Assembly (NCBI GenBank): GCA_018268935.1
Contig: JAFDVS010000031.1
Span: 18,362-82,361 of the forward strand
Direction of reading: 5' to 3'
Length of the DNA: 64,000 nucleotides
From: Acidobacteriota bacterium
Lineage (GTDB): Bacteria > Acidobacteriota > Terriglobia > Bryobacterales > Bryobacteraceae
Every line of letters starts with the position of its first letter. Positions within the stretch are counted from its first letter, which is position 1. The notes beneath the pieces were generated by a model. It was not told where the DNA came from and did no database searches. It saw only the letters and a list, made by a program, of their open reading frames with translations. Positions 16,540 through 26,326 of this stretch are shown one piece after another. The position numbers and the translations under genes are program-made.

Positions 16540-17811
16540 ATGAACAAGCAAATCTCGCTTCATCAACTCGGCGTCTTCTCCGGACTCGCCGCGGGCGCAT
16601 GGCTCGGCATGGCGGAGGCGCCGACGAAGCTCGTCACTGTCGGCTTCTCCCCATTCCTCATCTCCCTCGGCATGGTGGCCGGAGTCTTCGTCGCCCGCTG
16701 GACCGTGCCCATGGCCCTCAAAGGCACCAGCTACATCTGGGCCGATCTGCGCGAGAAGCCGCACCTGATTGCATGGGCCATACTCGCCGGCATGCTGTGG
16801 GCCGTCGCGAACACACTCACCGTCTTCGCCATCCGCAACGTCGGCCTCTCCATCGCCTTCCCCTTGTGGAATACGAACAGCCTCGTCGGCCTCTTCTGGG
16901 GCTGGCTCCTCTTCCACGAACTCCGCGGCGCAGGAACCAGACAACTCACCAAAGTCCTCGGCGGAGCAGCCGCCATCGTCATCGGAGCCTGCATCCTCGC
17001 CCTCGCCACCACGCACAGCGCGACCACAAACACCAGCGGAACCGCGTCCCTCGGCATCGCCGCCGCACTGGGCGCGGGCGTGCTCTGGGGCACCATGTAC
17101 ATCCCCTATCGCAAGGCCTACATCAGCGGCATGAACCCGCTCTCGTTCGTCACCGTCTTCACCTTCGGCGAACTGGGCACCGTGTTCGCGCTCGCCGTCG
17201 CCTTCGATGGCGGCGTCCACAACGTCATCTCACTGCTCGGCCAGGCACGCCCCGCGCTCTTCTGGCTCTTCCTCGGCGGCTTCTGCTGGGTGCTCGGCGA
17301 TCTCTTCCAGCAGTACGCCGCCAAGTACGTCGGCATCGGCCGCGGCATCCCGCTTTCCAACACCAATCAACTCTGGGGCCTCGCCTGGGGCGCGCTCGTC
17401 TTCGGTGAATTCGCAGGGCAGGGAAGCGGCACCATCACGTTGGTCATCATCGGCTCACTCATCATGATTGCCGGAGCCGTCGCCATCAGCATGGCCGAAG
17501 CTCCCGAACTCGAACAGCAGTCCTGGCGCACCGCCATGCAGCGCGAATGCGACCGCTATTCGCTCGACCCCGCCCGCGTGGCCCAAACACTCGAAGGCAA
17601 AGATCCGCTCGCCGAAGAGCGCCCCACGCGCCGTTGGTGGGAATTCGTCATCGTCCTCGCTGCCGTGGCCTTCTTCATCTGGCTCGCTGCCGGATCCGCA
17701 TCGCAGCCCATCGCCATGAACATCCCGTGGATGCTGCTCCTCATCGCCGCCTCCGTCGCATTACTGATCGGCTGCGGCATCCTCCTCCACAAACGCACCG
17801 GCTTCTCCTAG
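16540..17811 (+). CDS. GRP/DMT-type sugar transporter, probably for inositol
   Basis: This 423-residue inner-membrane protein has about ten predicted helices in the drug/metabolite-transporter pattern of the glucose/ribose porter family. FPLWNTNSLVGLFWGWLLFHEL and the repeat-like PLSNTNQLWGLAWGALVFGE are in matching positions of the two halves. A soluble loop (about 330-365) and two more helices follow at the C terminus. As the last gene of the iol operon it probably brings inositol or a related polyol into the cytoplasm. The start at 16540 avoids overlap with the small membrane protein gene. Confidence 0.85.
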   Translation: MNKQISLHQLGVFSGLAAGAWLGMAEAPTKLVTVGFSPFLISLGMVAGVFVARWTVPMALKGTSYIWADLREKPHLIAWAILAGMLWAVANTLTVFAIRNVGLSIAFPLWNTNSLVGLFWGWLLFHELRGAGTRQLTKVLGGAAAIVIGACILALATTHSATTNTSGTASLGIAAALGAGVLWGTMYIPYRKAYISGMNPLSFVTVFTFGELGTVFALAVAFDGGVHNVISLLGQARPALFWLFLGGFCWVLGDLFQQYAAKYVGIGRGIPLSNTNQLWGLAWGALVFGEFAGQGSGTITLVIIGSLIMIAGAVAISMAEAPELEQQSWRTAMQRECDRYSLDPARVAQTLEGKDPLAEERPTRRWWEFVIVLAAVAFFIWLAAGSASQPIAMNIPWMLLLIAASVALLIGCGILLHKRTGFS

Positions 17812-17840
17812 CGCAGTGACGCGGGCCTCCAGGCCGGCGG

Positions 17841-20084
17841 CTAATTCACCGTCACCGTAACCTCCCGCTGCCCCGGCAAAGGCACGCGCAATAAATAAGG
17901 CAGCTTCGTCACAGTAAACTCCCCACCAGCCGATCCATTCGACCACCGATAAGCCCCCGGCTTCAATCGCCACAGCCGCATCTCCGCCATCGTCTCCCCA
18001 GCCGCAAACGAATACGCCCGCACGCGCACCTCGCGCTCCCCCGCCGCAAGCACCGCCCGCGCAAACTCGCCCCCTGCCGGCCACGTCACCGCAAACGTCG
18101 GATACCGATCCCCGCGAGGAGCCTCGCCCCCAAACAAATACCACCGGTACTCCGCGGGCAGCGGATAATACACCCGATCCGTATACAGCACCTCCGTCGT
18201 GTAAATATCCCAATTCACCGCAAACCGCGCTTCCGCCTCGCGAGCCATTTTCGTCATCTCCGCAAGCACCACGCCATCCGCCTTACGCCCACTCAAACCC
18301 CGCCACGCAAAGTAAGCCTCGGGCGCACCACGCATCTCAGCGCACAACGCAGCATACTTCCCACAATCCTCCAGCACCGCAAAGCTCTCCCCCGCCGCAT
18401 CCAGATACTTCTTCGATCCCGTCAAATCGTACACCGCCAGCAACAACGACGTCAGCGCTTCCTGCGACCGGCCGCTCCACTGAAAGTAATCCCACTCCGC
18501 CTCCGGCTTGTCCCAACCCGCCTTGCCGATCAGATACTCACCATCCGCGGCCCGCAGCACCGAAGGAAAAATCCCCGCCGGTTTCCCATGCCGCGTATCC
18601 CGCATCGCCCGGATCCACGAATCGGCCCACGCCGCAATCCGTGCAATCAACGCCGGATCGCGCGACAAATACGCGTACCACAGCGCCGGCCCCATCGCCC
18701 GGGTATTCAAATGCACATCCACATCGCGCCCATTCGCCGTATCCGCTTCCCGGCAGTTAAACCACGAACTGCGAAAACGCAGGAACCCATCGGGCTGCGT
18801 CTTCAGCCACGACTCCGAACACGCCGCGGTTTGACCCAACCGCGCCCGTAACTCCCCGTCCTCAGGATGCAACGCCGCCGCCAGCGGCTGCGTATCGGTC
18901 GTGGGTTCCGATGAATGCTCCACATCCGAAATCCCCTTATCGTATCCATTCAGCAGTGTCCCGCTATTCCACAATCCACCAGCAACATTCCGAATCCCGC
19001 GTGCAGCCACGTCCGATCCGAATCCCAACGCCTGCGGCCCCCAGTGACGCAGAATCTCGACATCGTCTCCCCATCCGCCGCCCAACTCCCCATTCGCCGA
19101 TTGCCGCTTCTCCACCCACCACCGCGTAATCGCATCCATCCTCGCCATGAGCCGCCGTTGTGCCACTGCCCATTCCGGAGCCCCCGCCGGCGCGCTAGGA
19201 ACATCCACGGCCCACGCCACCGGTTGCACCGAGGCACAATACTCGCCCCGAGGCATTCGCTGCGTCTGCACCACTTGCCCCGTGCAAGCCGCACTGATCG
19301 TCTGCCGCAATATCGCGTTCCCCGGCATCACCCGCAATCCCTCGCGAAACAGCAAATCGGTCTGCAGAATATCATCCGGTTCGTGATTCTCCGCCGCCAG
19401 CCAGAACCACCCGCGCATCCGCGCCAGCAGCGCTTCCTGCCGCACCGCTGCATCACCACTGAACGCCATCCGATCCCCCAACTGCTGCATCCACGCCCGC
19501 CGCGCTGTCGATCCCTGCGCTTCCGTTAAGTACGATCGATGCAACTCCGCCACGCGCGCTCTCCACCGCGGCGCCAGATCCCGCTCCATCTCATCCACCG
19601 GAGTCCACCGCAAGGCAAACAGCACATACCACGGAGCCTCGGAAGTCACCGTCAACTCCTGCGGCCCATCCACCACCGCCAGCAACGACGTATGCCGCAG
19701 ATTCCGCTTCGGCCGCATCCGCCCCGGCCCCGGAGCAATCACCGGACGCGCATCCATCTCCCCCTTCGCCCCGGACAATCGAAACGTAAACCGGTCCGCC
19801 TCCGGATTCGCCAGAAACACTTCCACCAGGTACCGTCCCTTTGCCGAAAACGCAAACCTCTGCGTGCCCTGCACCTTCACCCCAGCCATCAACGCCGCGT
19901 CCGCCAACAAGACATCGTAAGGTTGACGCGACACCCGTGGCCCCGGCTCCTTCACCGAAGGAGCATTCGTCCACTTCATCTCCGCCGACACCAGCGCGCA
20001 GCGCGAGCCCGCCGGTGGCGCCACCATCGAAACACATCCACCCCAAACGGCCACCGCCAGCGAGCCCACGGCTGTCCAAAACAT
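17841..20084 (-). CDS. Large exported protein of unknown function, possible alpha/alpha-toroid enzyme
   Basis: This 747-residue protein has a signal peptide or lipoprotein-like N terminus (MFWTAVGSLAVAVWGGC). An N-terminal beta-rich region is followed by a helical middle with many Trp and Asp residues (GGGWGDDVEILRHWGP, HSSEPTTDTQPLA, WDYFQWSGRSQEALTSLLLAVYDLTGS). Such repeats resemble the six-hairpin toroids of polysaccharide lyases and glycosidases, but I cannot place the family. GGAGGG lies six bases before ATG 20084. It begins 17 bp after the stop of the second TonB-dependent receptor gene, so it probably acts on the same substrate. Confidence 0.6.
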   Translation of the reverse strand: MFWTAVGSLAVAVWGGCVSMVAPPAGSRCALVSAEMKWTNAPSVKEPGPRVSRQPYDVLLADAALMAGVKVQGTQRFAFSAKGRYLVEVFLANPEADRFTFRLSGAKGEMDARPVIAPGPGRMRPKRNLRHTSLLAVVDGPQELTVTSEAPWYVLFALRWTPVDEMERDLAPRWRARVAELHRSYLTEAQGSTARRAWMQQLGDRMAFSGDAAVRQEALLARMRGWFWLAAENHEPDDILQTDLLFREGLRVMPGNAILRQTISAACTGQVVQTQRMPRGEYCASVQPVAWAVDVPSAPAGAPEWAVAQRRLMARMDAITRWWVEKRQSANGELGGGWGDDVEILRHWGPQALGFGSDVAARGIRNVAGGLWNSGTLLNGYDKGISDVEHSSEPTTDTQPLAAALHPEDGELRARLGQTAACSESWLKTQPDGFLRFRSSWFNCREADTANGRDVDVHLNTRAMGPALWYAYLSRDPALIARIAAWADSWIRAMRDTRHGKPAGIFPSVLRAADGEYLIGKAGWDKPEAEWDYFQWSGRSQEALTSLLLAVYDLTGSKKYLDAAGESFAVLEDCGKYAALCAEMRGAPEAYFAWRGLSGRKADGVVLAEMTKMAREAEARFAVNWDIYTTEVLYTDRVYYPLPAEYRWYLFGGEAPRGDRYPTFAVTWPAGGEFARAVLAAGEREVRVRAYSFAAGETMAEMRLWRLKPGAYRWSNGSAGGEFTVTKLPYLLRVPLPGQREVTVTVN

Positions 20085-20101
20085 TGTCAACCCTCCATGT
20101 T

Positions 20102-23100
20102 CTAAAACTCCATCCGCAACGCCATCTGCAAAACACGTGCTCCGCCGGTCCCGGTGATCCGCCCAAACGACTGCGTCGTATTGAACGTCGTCTGCGGTGC
20201 CGACAAATTCGCGTGGTTCAGAATATTGAAAAAGTCCGTACGGAACTCCAGCCGGCTGCGGTCACTCCACAACGTGAACCGCTTCTGCGCCGATAGATCC
20301 CACGCCCACGAACCAGGCCCACCTAAAATCGAGCGACCCGCATTGCCGTACGTCCCCACAGCATTGCGCGCGAACGCCGCCGTATTGAACCACCGCGCGA
20401 ATTTCTCATCCTTCGACCGGCTGTTTGACAACACTGGATTCCCGATCAGATCCGGACGGTCATACCCAACGCCGGTCAACGACACATCGCTCCCGGTGAG
20501 AATCGTCAACGGATTGCCCGTTTGGAACGTATTAATCCCGGCCAGTTGCCAGTTGCCCAACGTCTGCCGCAACCACGCATGCCCGTGCTTAAAGAACGGC
20601 ACTTCGTACAAATACGAGAACACAGCGACATGCCGCCGGTCGTACTCGCCCAATCCGCGCGATCCCAACCGGTTCAACGGATCCTGCTGCCGGCACTGAT
20701 CCAGCGTCTCCTGCTGGCACGCATCGTCAATCGCCTTTGACCACGTGTAGTGCGCCACCAGCGTGAATCCATCGGCCAGCCGTTTGTTCACCAGGAACTG
20801 AAGCCCGTTGTACGACGAGTTCGAATCCCACGACGAGACAAAGAACCCGCGATACGTCGGTGCCAGCCCTCGCCGCGAATCCGTATTGCCCGTCGTCGAA
20901 AGAGCCCGGCCACTCGCATCGGTACCCGCAATGTACCGCGCCGGATTGAACTCCACCTGCAGCGGCAGCTTGCGCCCGTAATTGCCCACAAAGCCCACCT
21001 GCGCCATCCACGTCCGCGTCAACTGCCGCTGTACCGTGAAGCTCAGGTTCTGAATATACGCCGCCTGAAACGGGCTGTACAGGTGCCCGCCAATCGACGC
21101 AGGCAGATCGAACTTCGCATTCGAAGGATCCACCACATACGGGAACGGATTCCGCAAACCCTGATACGGATTCGACAACGGCCCACCATTGCGGTACTCC
21201 ACGCTCAAGGAAAACGGCTGGTTTCCGCTCAGCAGATACTCCGAATGAATCCCGTCATAGCTCACCGCGTAGCCTCCGCGAACCGACGTCTTGCCATCGC
21301 CCGTCACGTCCCACGCAAAGCCAATCCGAGGCCCAAAGTTGCGGCTGTCGTATCCATACGAGTACTCGGGATCCGTCTGATACACCATGCCCCGAGGCGC
21401 GGTCGGAAACGTCTTCGATTGCACGCCTGCGATATACATCGCCATCTGCCCCTTGTCTTCCCGCCATGGTGAATACAACTCCATACGCAACCCCAGGTTC
21501 AGTGTCAGCCGCCGCGTTGCCTTCCAGTTGTCCTGGAAATAGAACCCCGGCAGATAATACTGGCCGCCCGTGATCGCGTACGAATTCTGCGTGAAGCTCA
21601 CCACCCGCCCCAGCAGATAGTCCGCAACATTATTCCTCGAAAATGTTCCGTCGAATACGAACCGCCCCGAACTGGCCGAATTGTTCGACGACGAATAGCC
21701 GTGCCTCTGCACCTGCGCGCCCCACTTCAATTCGTGGCTGCCCTTCATCAAACTCCAGTCCTGAGCGAAGTCGAGCGTCGGTCCCTGCCGCTGCCGGTCC
21801 TTGCCCGGCGATGCGGAAAAACGCCCGTTCACCACAATCTGTGGCGGGCGCGGCGGCGAAGGCTCACCGGCGTCGGGGAAGTTCACTGCTCCAAACTCCG
21901 TCAGCGTCTTGCGGTAGAAATTCGATTCGTCGTAAACAAACTTCGTCCAACTCCCGCGCGTTGTCGACAACAGGTTCGAAGACCACGTCCGCGTGTGAGT
22001 CACCGTGTGCGTGTTCGTGTCCGTCGTCGATGGAGCATCGAATCCGGGAATATTCGACCCCGGGCTCACCACCACCGGAAACGCGGTCACGCCGCGCTGG
22101 AAATCGTAGAAGTAGCGATACGAAATCCGATCCCTGTCCCGAGGCTGCCAGTCAAAACGCCCTAGCAGATTGTCGCCCGTCGTATTGTTCGGGCTCAGCA
22201 CCGCCAGACTCCCGTTGGCCACATTCGGCAGCGGAATCTTCTCGCTCATGAACTTCACCGCCACCGGATCGAAGCGGCTCACCGGTATCTGCCGCCCCGG
22301 AAACGCCTGGTTGTTCAACGGATCCACCGGCGCCGGATTCGATCCCGAAAAATCTCCAGCGCGCTCCTGCGCCGTCGGTGGAAACGCCGATGTCGACGAA
22401 GACTCGGCCCGCGTCCGAATCCCCTGATACGAGGCAAAGAAGAACAGCTTGTTCCGCAGGATCGGTCCCCCGAACGTCGCCCCAAACTGGTTGTATCGCA
22501 ACTTCGCCTTCGAACGGTCAAAGAACCGCCGCGCATCCAGTTTGTCGTTGCGCAGAAAGTTCCATGCCGACCCGTGAAACTCGTTCGTCCCCGCCTTCGT
22601 CACCGCCGCAATCACCGCCGACCCGCGCCCGTACTCCGCGGTCACTCCCGACGAAATCACCTTGATCTCCTGCACCGCGTCCGGCGGCGGCATGTTCAAG
22701 GACTGCCCGCGATGCGCATAATACATCGACCCGCCGTCCAACTGCATGTTCGTCGCCGTAGCGCGGCTGCCGTTAATATTGATGCGCTGCTGTGAAAACG
22801 ATACCTCGCTGGCGCCTGTGATCGATGTCCGCGTTACCCCGGGAATCAACGACGCAAACGACAGAATGTTCCGCCCGTTCAGCGGCAGATCGACAATCCG
22901 TTTATCGTCCACCAACGTGCCCACCGTCGCCGTGCGTGTGTCCACCAGCGGTGCATCGCCCTCCACCACTACCGACTGCGTCACCGCGCCTACTTCCAAC
23001 GTCAAATCCACACGCACATTCTGAAACGACGTGACCGTGATGCCCCGCCGTACCGACTTCTTGAACCCTTCCTTCTCGGCGTTCACCGTGTACTCGCCCG

Positions 23101-23302
23101 GCGTCACTCCAGGCACCAGGTAATCGCCCGTTGCGTTTGACTTCGTTTCCACCCGCTGCCCCGTCGCGTCGTGGATCACCTGTATTCTCGCCTCGGGAAC
23201 TCCCAACCCCGAGGAATCCAGGACCACTCCGAGTATCTGGCCGGTGGGCGTTTGCGCCATAGCGGAAATGGCGCAGCACAGCAAGAGAAGAATGCTGCTC
23301 AT
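20102..23302 (-). CDS. Oar-like TonB-dependent receptor, second copy
   Basis: This 1066-residue outer-membrane protein has the same architecture as the one at 6052-9303: a signal peptide (1-17), a carboxypeptidase-regulatory-like domain (GQILGVVLDSSGLGVPEARI), a plug with VDLPLNGRNILSFASLIPGV, and a barrel ending in a C-terminal Phe (ALRMEF). GGGAG precedes the ATG. It lies between a mannonate-dehydratase-like gene and a large exported protein on the same strand, so it probably imports a sugar-acid oligomer rather than an inositol compound. Confidence 0.9.
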   Translation of the reverse strand: MSSILLLLCCAISAMAQTPTGQILGVVLDSSGLGVPEARIQVIHDATGQRVETKSNATGDYLVPGVTPGEYTVNAEKEGFKKSVRRGITVTSFQNVRVDLTLEVGAVTQSVVVEGDAPLVDTRTATVGTLVDDKRIVDLPLNGRNILSFASLIPGVTRTSITGASEVSFSQQRININGSRATATNMQLDGGSMYYAHRGQSLNMPPPDAVQEIKVISSGVTAEYGRGSAVIAAVTKAGTNEFHGSAWNFLRNDKLDARRFFDRSKAKLRYNQFGATFGGPILRNKLFFFASYQGIRTRAESSSTSAFPPTAQERAGDFSGSNPAPVDPLNNQAFPGRQIPVSRFDPVAVKFMSEKIPLPNVANGSLAVLSPNNTTGDNLLGRFDWQPRDRDRISYRYFYDFQRGVTAFPVVVSPGSNIPGFDAPSTTDTNTHTVTHTRTWSSNLLSTTRGSWTKFVYDESNFYRKTLTEFGAVNFPDAGEPSPPRPPQIVVNGRFSASPGKDRQRQGPTLDFAQDWSLMKGSHELKWGAQVQRHGYSSSNNSASSGRFVFDGTFSRNNVADYLLGRVVSFTQNSYAITGGQYYLPGFYFQDNWKATRRLTLNLGLRMELYSPWREDKGQMAMYIAGVQSKTFPTAPRGMVYQTDPEYSYGYDSRNFGPRIGFAWDVTGDGKTSVRGGYAVSYDGIHSEYLLSGNQPFSLSVEYRNGGPLSNPYQGLRNPFPYVVDPSNAKFDLPASIGGHLYSPFQAAYIQNLSFTVQRQLTRTWMAQVGFVGNYGRKLPLQVEFNPARYIAGTDASGRALSTTGNTDSRRGLAPTYRGFFVSSWDSNSSYNGLQFLVNKRLADGFTLVAHYTWSKAIDDACQQETLDQCRQQDPLNRLGSRGLGEYDRRHVAVFSYLYEVPFFKHGHAWLRQTLGNWQLAGINTFQTGNPLTILTGSDVSLTGVGYDRPDLIGNPVLSNSRSKDEKFARWFNTAAFARNAVGTYGNAGRSILGGPGSWAWDLSAQKRFTLWSDRSRLEFRTDFFNILNHANLSAPQTTFNTTQSFGRITGTGGARVLQMALRMEF

Positions 23303-23326
23303 GAGAATCTCCCTGAAGTGAAAAGA

Positions 23327-24412
23327 TTATGCGTACGGCAAACCGAGTCCCTGCATCACACCTTTCATATATCCAATCGCGAAGATCTTCCCCTGAATCG
23401 CATACCCGGGCCGGTCATTCGTTTCTTCATCCAGCGTCGGTGCATGATCCGGCCGTATCGGCCCGCTGAAACCGACTTCGTGATACGTCTTCAGCATCTT
23501 CACCATGTCCGTCTGCCCTTCATCGTGGAAGGTCTCCGTGAAATGGTCCCTCGTGCCCGAAATATCGCGGAAATGCACAAAGAAGATCTTCTTCTGTTTC
23601 CCCCACTCCTTCACCAACTGCACGCAGTCCTCGCCCATCGCGATGAAGTTCGCCTGGCAGAACGTGACCCCATTCACCGGGCTCGGCACAATGCCCATAA
23701 TTCGCCGGTAATTCGCCGCGCTCGTCACAATGCGCCCAATCCCGCGCAGCGGCGACAGCGGAGGATCATCCGGATGCAGCGCCATCTGGATCCCCGCCTT
23801 CTCCGCCACCGGAATCACCGCCTTCAGGAAATACTCAATGTTCGACCAGAGCCTCTGCTCCGGCACTTCGCCCCACTTCGTGAGCCCCTGCGCCTTTGCA
23901 GCCGTCAAATCAAAGTCCGTCAGCAACGCTCCGCCGCGTCCCTTGCGGTCCACCTGCGTCCGGTACCACCCCAGCCCCGCCATGAAGTTGTAGCAGAGCA
24001 CCTTGATCCCCACATTGCTCAGCGCCTTGATCGCCGCAATGTAGTTCTCAATCTCTTCATCGCGGCCATCCACCCCAAGCTTGATCTTCTCCGCCGGCAC
24101 CGGGTGGCTCTCCACACCGGCCACCTGCATCCCGATCGACGCAAAGTCCGCCTTCATCTTCGCCAGCGTTGCTTCATATTCGCCCCGTGCCACACGGCCG
24201 AGGTTCGCGCCGCAAATCGCGTAATTCACGCCGATTTGCTTCGATATCCGCGCCTTGTGATCGACGCGATTGGAATTCATCGTGGCGAATTGCAATCCGG
24301 AAGGGGGCAGCGAGATGCGGTGAGGACCGCCCAAACTGTTTCCTGGAACTTTCGCCGCGGGGAGAGCCATGGCGGCTGCGAGACCCGCCGCCGTCCGCCG
24401 TGTGATCTGCAT
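23327..24412 (-). CDS. uxuA: Tat-exported mannonate dehydratase (UxuA family)
   Basis: This 361-residue protein has the UxuA motifs CYNFM...GWYRT, the metal-site segments HPDDPP, FCQANF and VHFRDI, and a C-terminal DHAPTLDEE. UxuA converts D-mannonate to 2-keto-3-deoxygluconate. Unusually for this normally cytoplasmic enzyme, the protein starts with a twin-arginine-like leader (TRRTAAGLAAAMALPAA, about residues 4-20), which implies export. It lies 24 bp upstream of the second TonB-dependent receptor gene and 45 bp downstream of the peptidase gene. Confidence 0.8.
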   Translation of the reverse strand: MQITRRTAAGLAAAMALPAAKVPGNSLGGPHRISLPPSGLQFATMNSNRVDHKARISKQIGVNYAICGANLGRVARGEYEATLAKMKADFASIGMQVAGVESHPVPAEKIKLGVDGRDEEIENYIAAIKALSNVGIKVLCYNFMAGLGWYRTQVDRKGRGGALLTDFDLTAAKAQGLTKWGEVPEQRLWSNIEYFLKAVIPVAEKAGIQMALHPDDPPLSPLRGIGRIVTSAANYRRIMGIVPSPVNGVTFCQANFIAMGEDCVQLVKEWGKQKKIFFVHFRDISGTRDHFTETFHDEGQTDMVKMLKTYHEVGFSGPIRPDHAPTLDEETNDRPGYAIQGKIFAIGYMKGVMQGLGLPYA

Positions 24413-24457
24413 GAATCAGACCTCCTGATGATTCGCAGTATACACCCGCTCCAGTTC

Positions 24458-26326
24458 CTACCGCGTTCGAATCTCCACGTACCCGTTCTTCTCCAGAAAC
24501 CGGAAATACCCCACAAAATCGAAGTTCGAAGCACCCAGTTCCATTTGCGTCAACCGAGCCACTTCATCGAGCGTCCGCTTGCCATCACACCAATACAACG
24601 CGATGGTCGGAACTGAAGCCCATGCCCCTGATGGATACCCGCCCCATTGCGCATGCGGCAAATCGTCCAGCGGAATCGACCCGAAACGTTTCCGCACCAC
24701 CACCATCGACGACGCACCCGGCTGCTGCCGCAGCTTCGACTCCGAAGCAACCCGCTCCTTCTGCATCGCCGCGAACCTGCTGAGCCGCGCCACCGGCGGC
24801 TCCAACGAAGCCCGCACCCGCTCCCGATCCCCCGCAGCCACCAGCCGCAACACGCTCCGCACCGCCTGCGCCTCGCGCCCCAGCATGTAGTCAATCCGTC
24901 CCGCGCCCGCAGCCGCAGCTTTCAAAATCTGCTCATACCCGCGCGTCTCACTCAGTTCCGCCAGCCATCGCGCTTCTTCTTCCCCGGCATTCGCCACGTA
25001 ATAAAGAAACGCCGCCCCTATGATCGTGATGTCCCGCAATGACCGCGCATCCACCCGCTCTGGAGTGTCCTCGCTGTTGTGATGCGTCTCCACTCCGCTC
25101 CCGCCGTATGCCCACACCGTCGGAATGCCCACCATCGGTTCCGCCATGTACGTATCCGTCCCCGTGGCGAAATCCTTCTCATGCCACGGCCGCCGCACCC
25201 GCGGCAAATACGTCGCAGCTACCTTCAAAATCAACGCATCCGTGAAATCCTTCGCCACATGCGGGTTCATGTAGAACGAATACTCCGTCCCCGCAATCTC
25301 ATACGCCGCCGCCGGAGTGTCCAGACACAACGCCGCCATCGTGCGCTTCACGCGTTCCGGATTCCGTGCCATGTATGGCATCGATCCATACATCTCCCCC
25401 ATAGATAAAACACGAATCGTCCGTTTTGGTTTGGGCAGTTTCCCCGCCGCAATCAGCCTCTGCAGCGCCGCCAGCGCTTCCATCGTCGCCGCAACACCGG
25501 TTGCGTTATCGTGCGCCCCTTGCTCGGAAGTGTGCCCCAACGTCAGCACCTCTTCATCGCTCAACCCCGGCACCACCGCCGTTACATAGGGATAACTCCC
25601 CGCATAGTGCCGCGCATCGGACGTCGCCTTCACTCGCACCGGACCCTTGGCCAGCAACGCTTTCAACTCCGCCGTCTGCCGTGGAGTAATCGAATAGCAG
25701 GGCAGGGGAGTGCTCCGCTTCGTGAACGCCCACCCATCATCCCCCCATGCATTGATCCACTGCCGCCCATCCGGCAGCGATGGATTCTCCGTGAACGTAT
25801 TAATCGCTCCCAGTGCCCCGGCCTTCACCAGCAGCCACTTGATCCCCGCCGGGTTCTCTTCCGTCATCGCAAACTTCCCGCGCAGATCCATCGATGCCGC
25901 CGCGCCGCGCTTCACCCACACCACTTCACCACTCAGTCCATCCGCTGCCGGCCCGCTCCACATACACACCGAAGCAGGTACCTTCTCGTAATCCGCCAGC
26001 ACCGCACCGCCTTCCACTTCCAACTTCGCCGATCGAACATCCCACGCAAGCGGCATCGTCCAATACCCGAACTGCGTCACTCCATCGGCCGGAGTGTCCA
26101 CGATCTCCGCCTGCTGCAACCCAAGCCGCGTCATCTCCTCGCGCAGCACGCGAGCCGTCATCGCAAAGCGAGGGAACGTGAAGAAGCGATCATTGGCGTA
26201 GATTTTCTTCATCAATTCCATCGCTTCCGCATCGCGCACCTCGCCTCGCAGAGCGCCAATGACGCCCTCCAGCGACTCGCCCCAAGCCGCCCCACACAAT
26301 GCCAGAAACAGAATCCACCGCATCAC
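24458..26326 (-). CDS. Secreted M28-type metallopeptidase with PA-like domain
   Basis: This 622-residue protein has a signal peptide (1-16). A PA-like insertion spans about 100-215, and an M28 aminopeptidase core carries the metal ligands in LGHTSEQGAHDNATG, the catalytic Glu in VLSMGEMYGS, an Asp in LCLDTPA and a His in ETHHNSEDTP. The last 70 residues (CDGKRTLDEVARLTQ and FRFLEKNGYVEIRTR) look like a winged-helix domain, which is seen in some M28 relatives. Its ATG overlaps the stop of the GH42-like gene by four bases, so they are coupled. Confidence 0.78.
   Translation of the reverse strand: MMRWILFLALCGAAWGESLEGVIGALRGEVRDAEAMELMKKIYANDRFFTFPRFAMTARVLREEMTRLGLQQAEIVDTPADGVTQFGYWTMPLAWDVRSAKLEVEGGAVLADYEKVPASVCMWSGPAADGLSGEVVWVKRGAAASMDLRGKFAMTEENPAGIKWLLVKAGALGAINTFTENPSLPDGRQWINAWGDDGWAFTKRSTPLPCYSITPRQTAELKALLAKGPVRVKATSDARHYAGSYPYVTAVVPGLSDEEVLTLGHTSEQGAHDNATGVAATMEALAALQRLIAAGKLPKPKRTIRVLSMGEMYGSMPYMARNPERVKRTMAALCLDTPAAAYEIAGTEYSFYMNPHVAKDFTDALILKVAATYLPRVRRPWHEKDFATGTDTYMAEPMVGIPTVWAYGGSGVETHHNSEDTPERVDARSLRDITIIGAAFLYYVANAGEEEARWLAELSETRGYEQILKAAAAGAGRIDYMLGREAQAVRSVLRLVAAGDRERVRASLEPPVARLSRFAAMQKERVASESKLRQQPGASSMVVVRKRFGSIPLDDLPHAQWGGYPSGAWASVPTIALYWCDGKRTLDEVARLTQMELGASNFDFVGYFRFLEKNGYVEIRTR

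Noticed and set aside
17812..17840. Bidirectional terminator between the transporter and the 747-residue protein
   Set aside because: Only a four-base GGCC/GGCC stem with a four-base loop can form.
23171..24616. 481-residue plus-strand frame opposite uxuA
   Set aside because: It is rich in Arg, His and Pro with no recognisable domain, and lies antisense to a gene with clear catalytic motifs; a GC-rich shadow.
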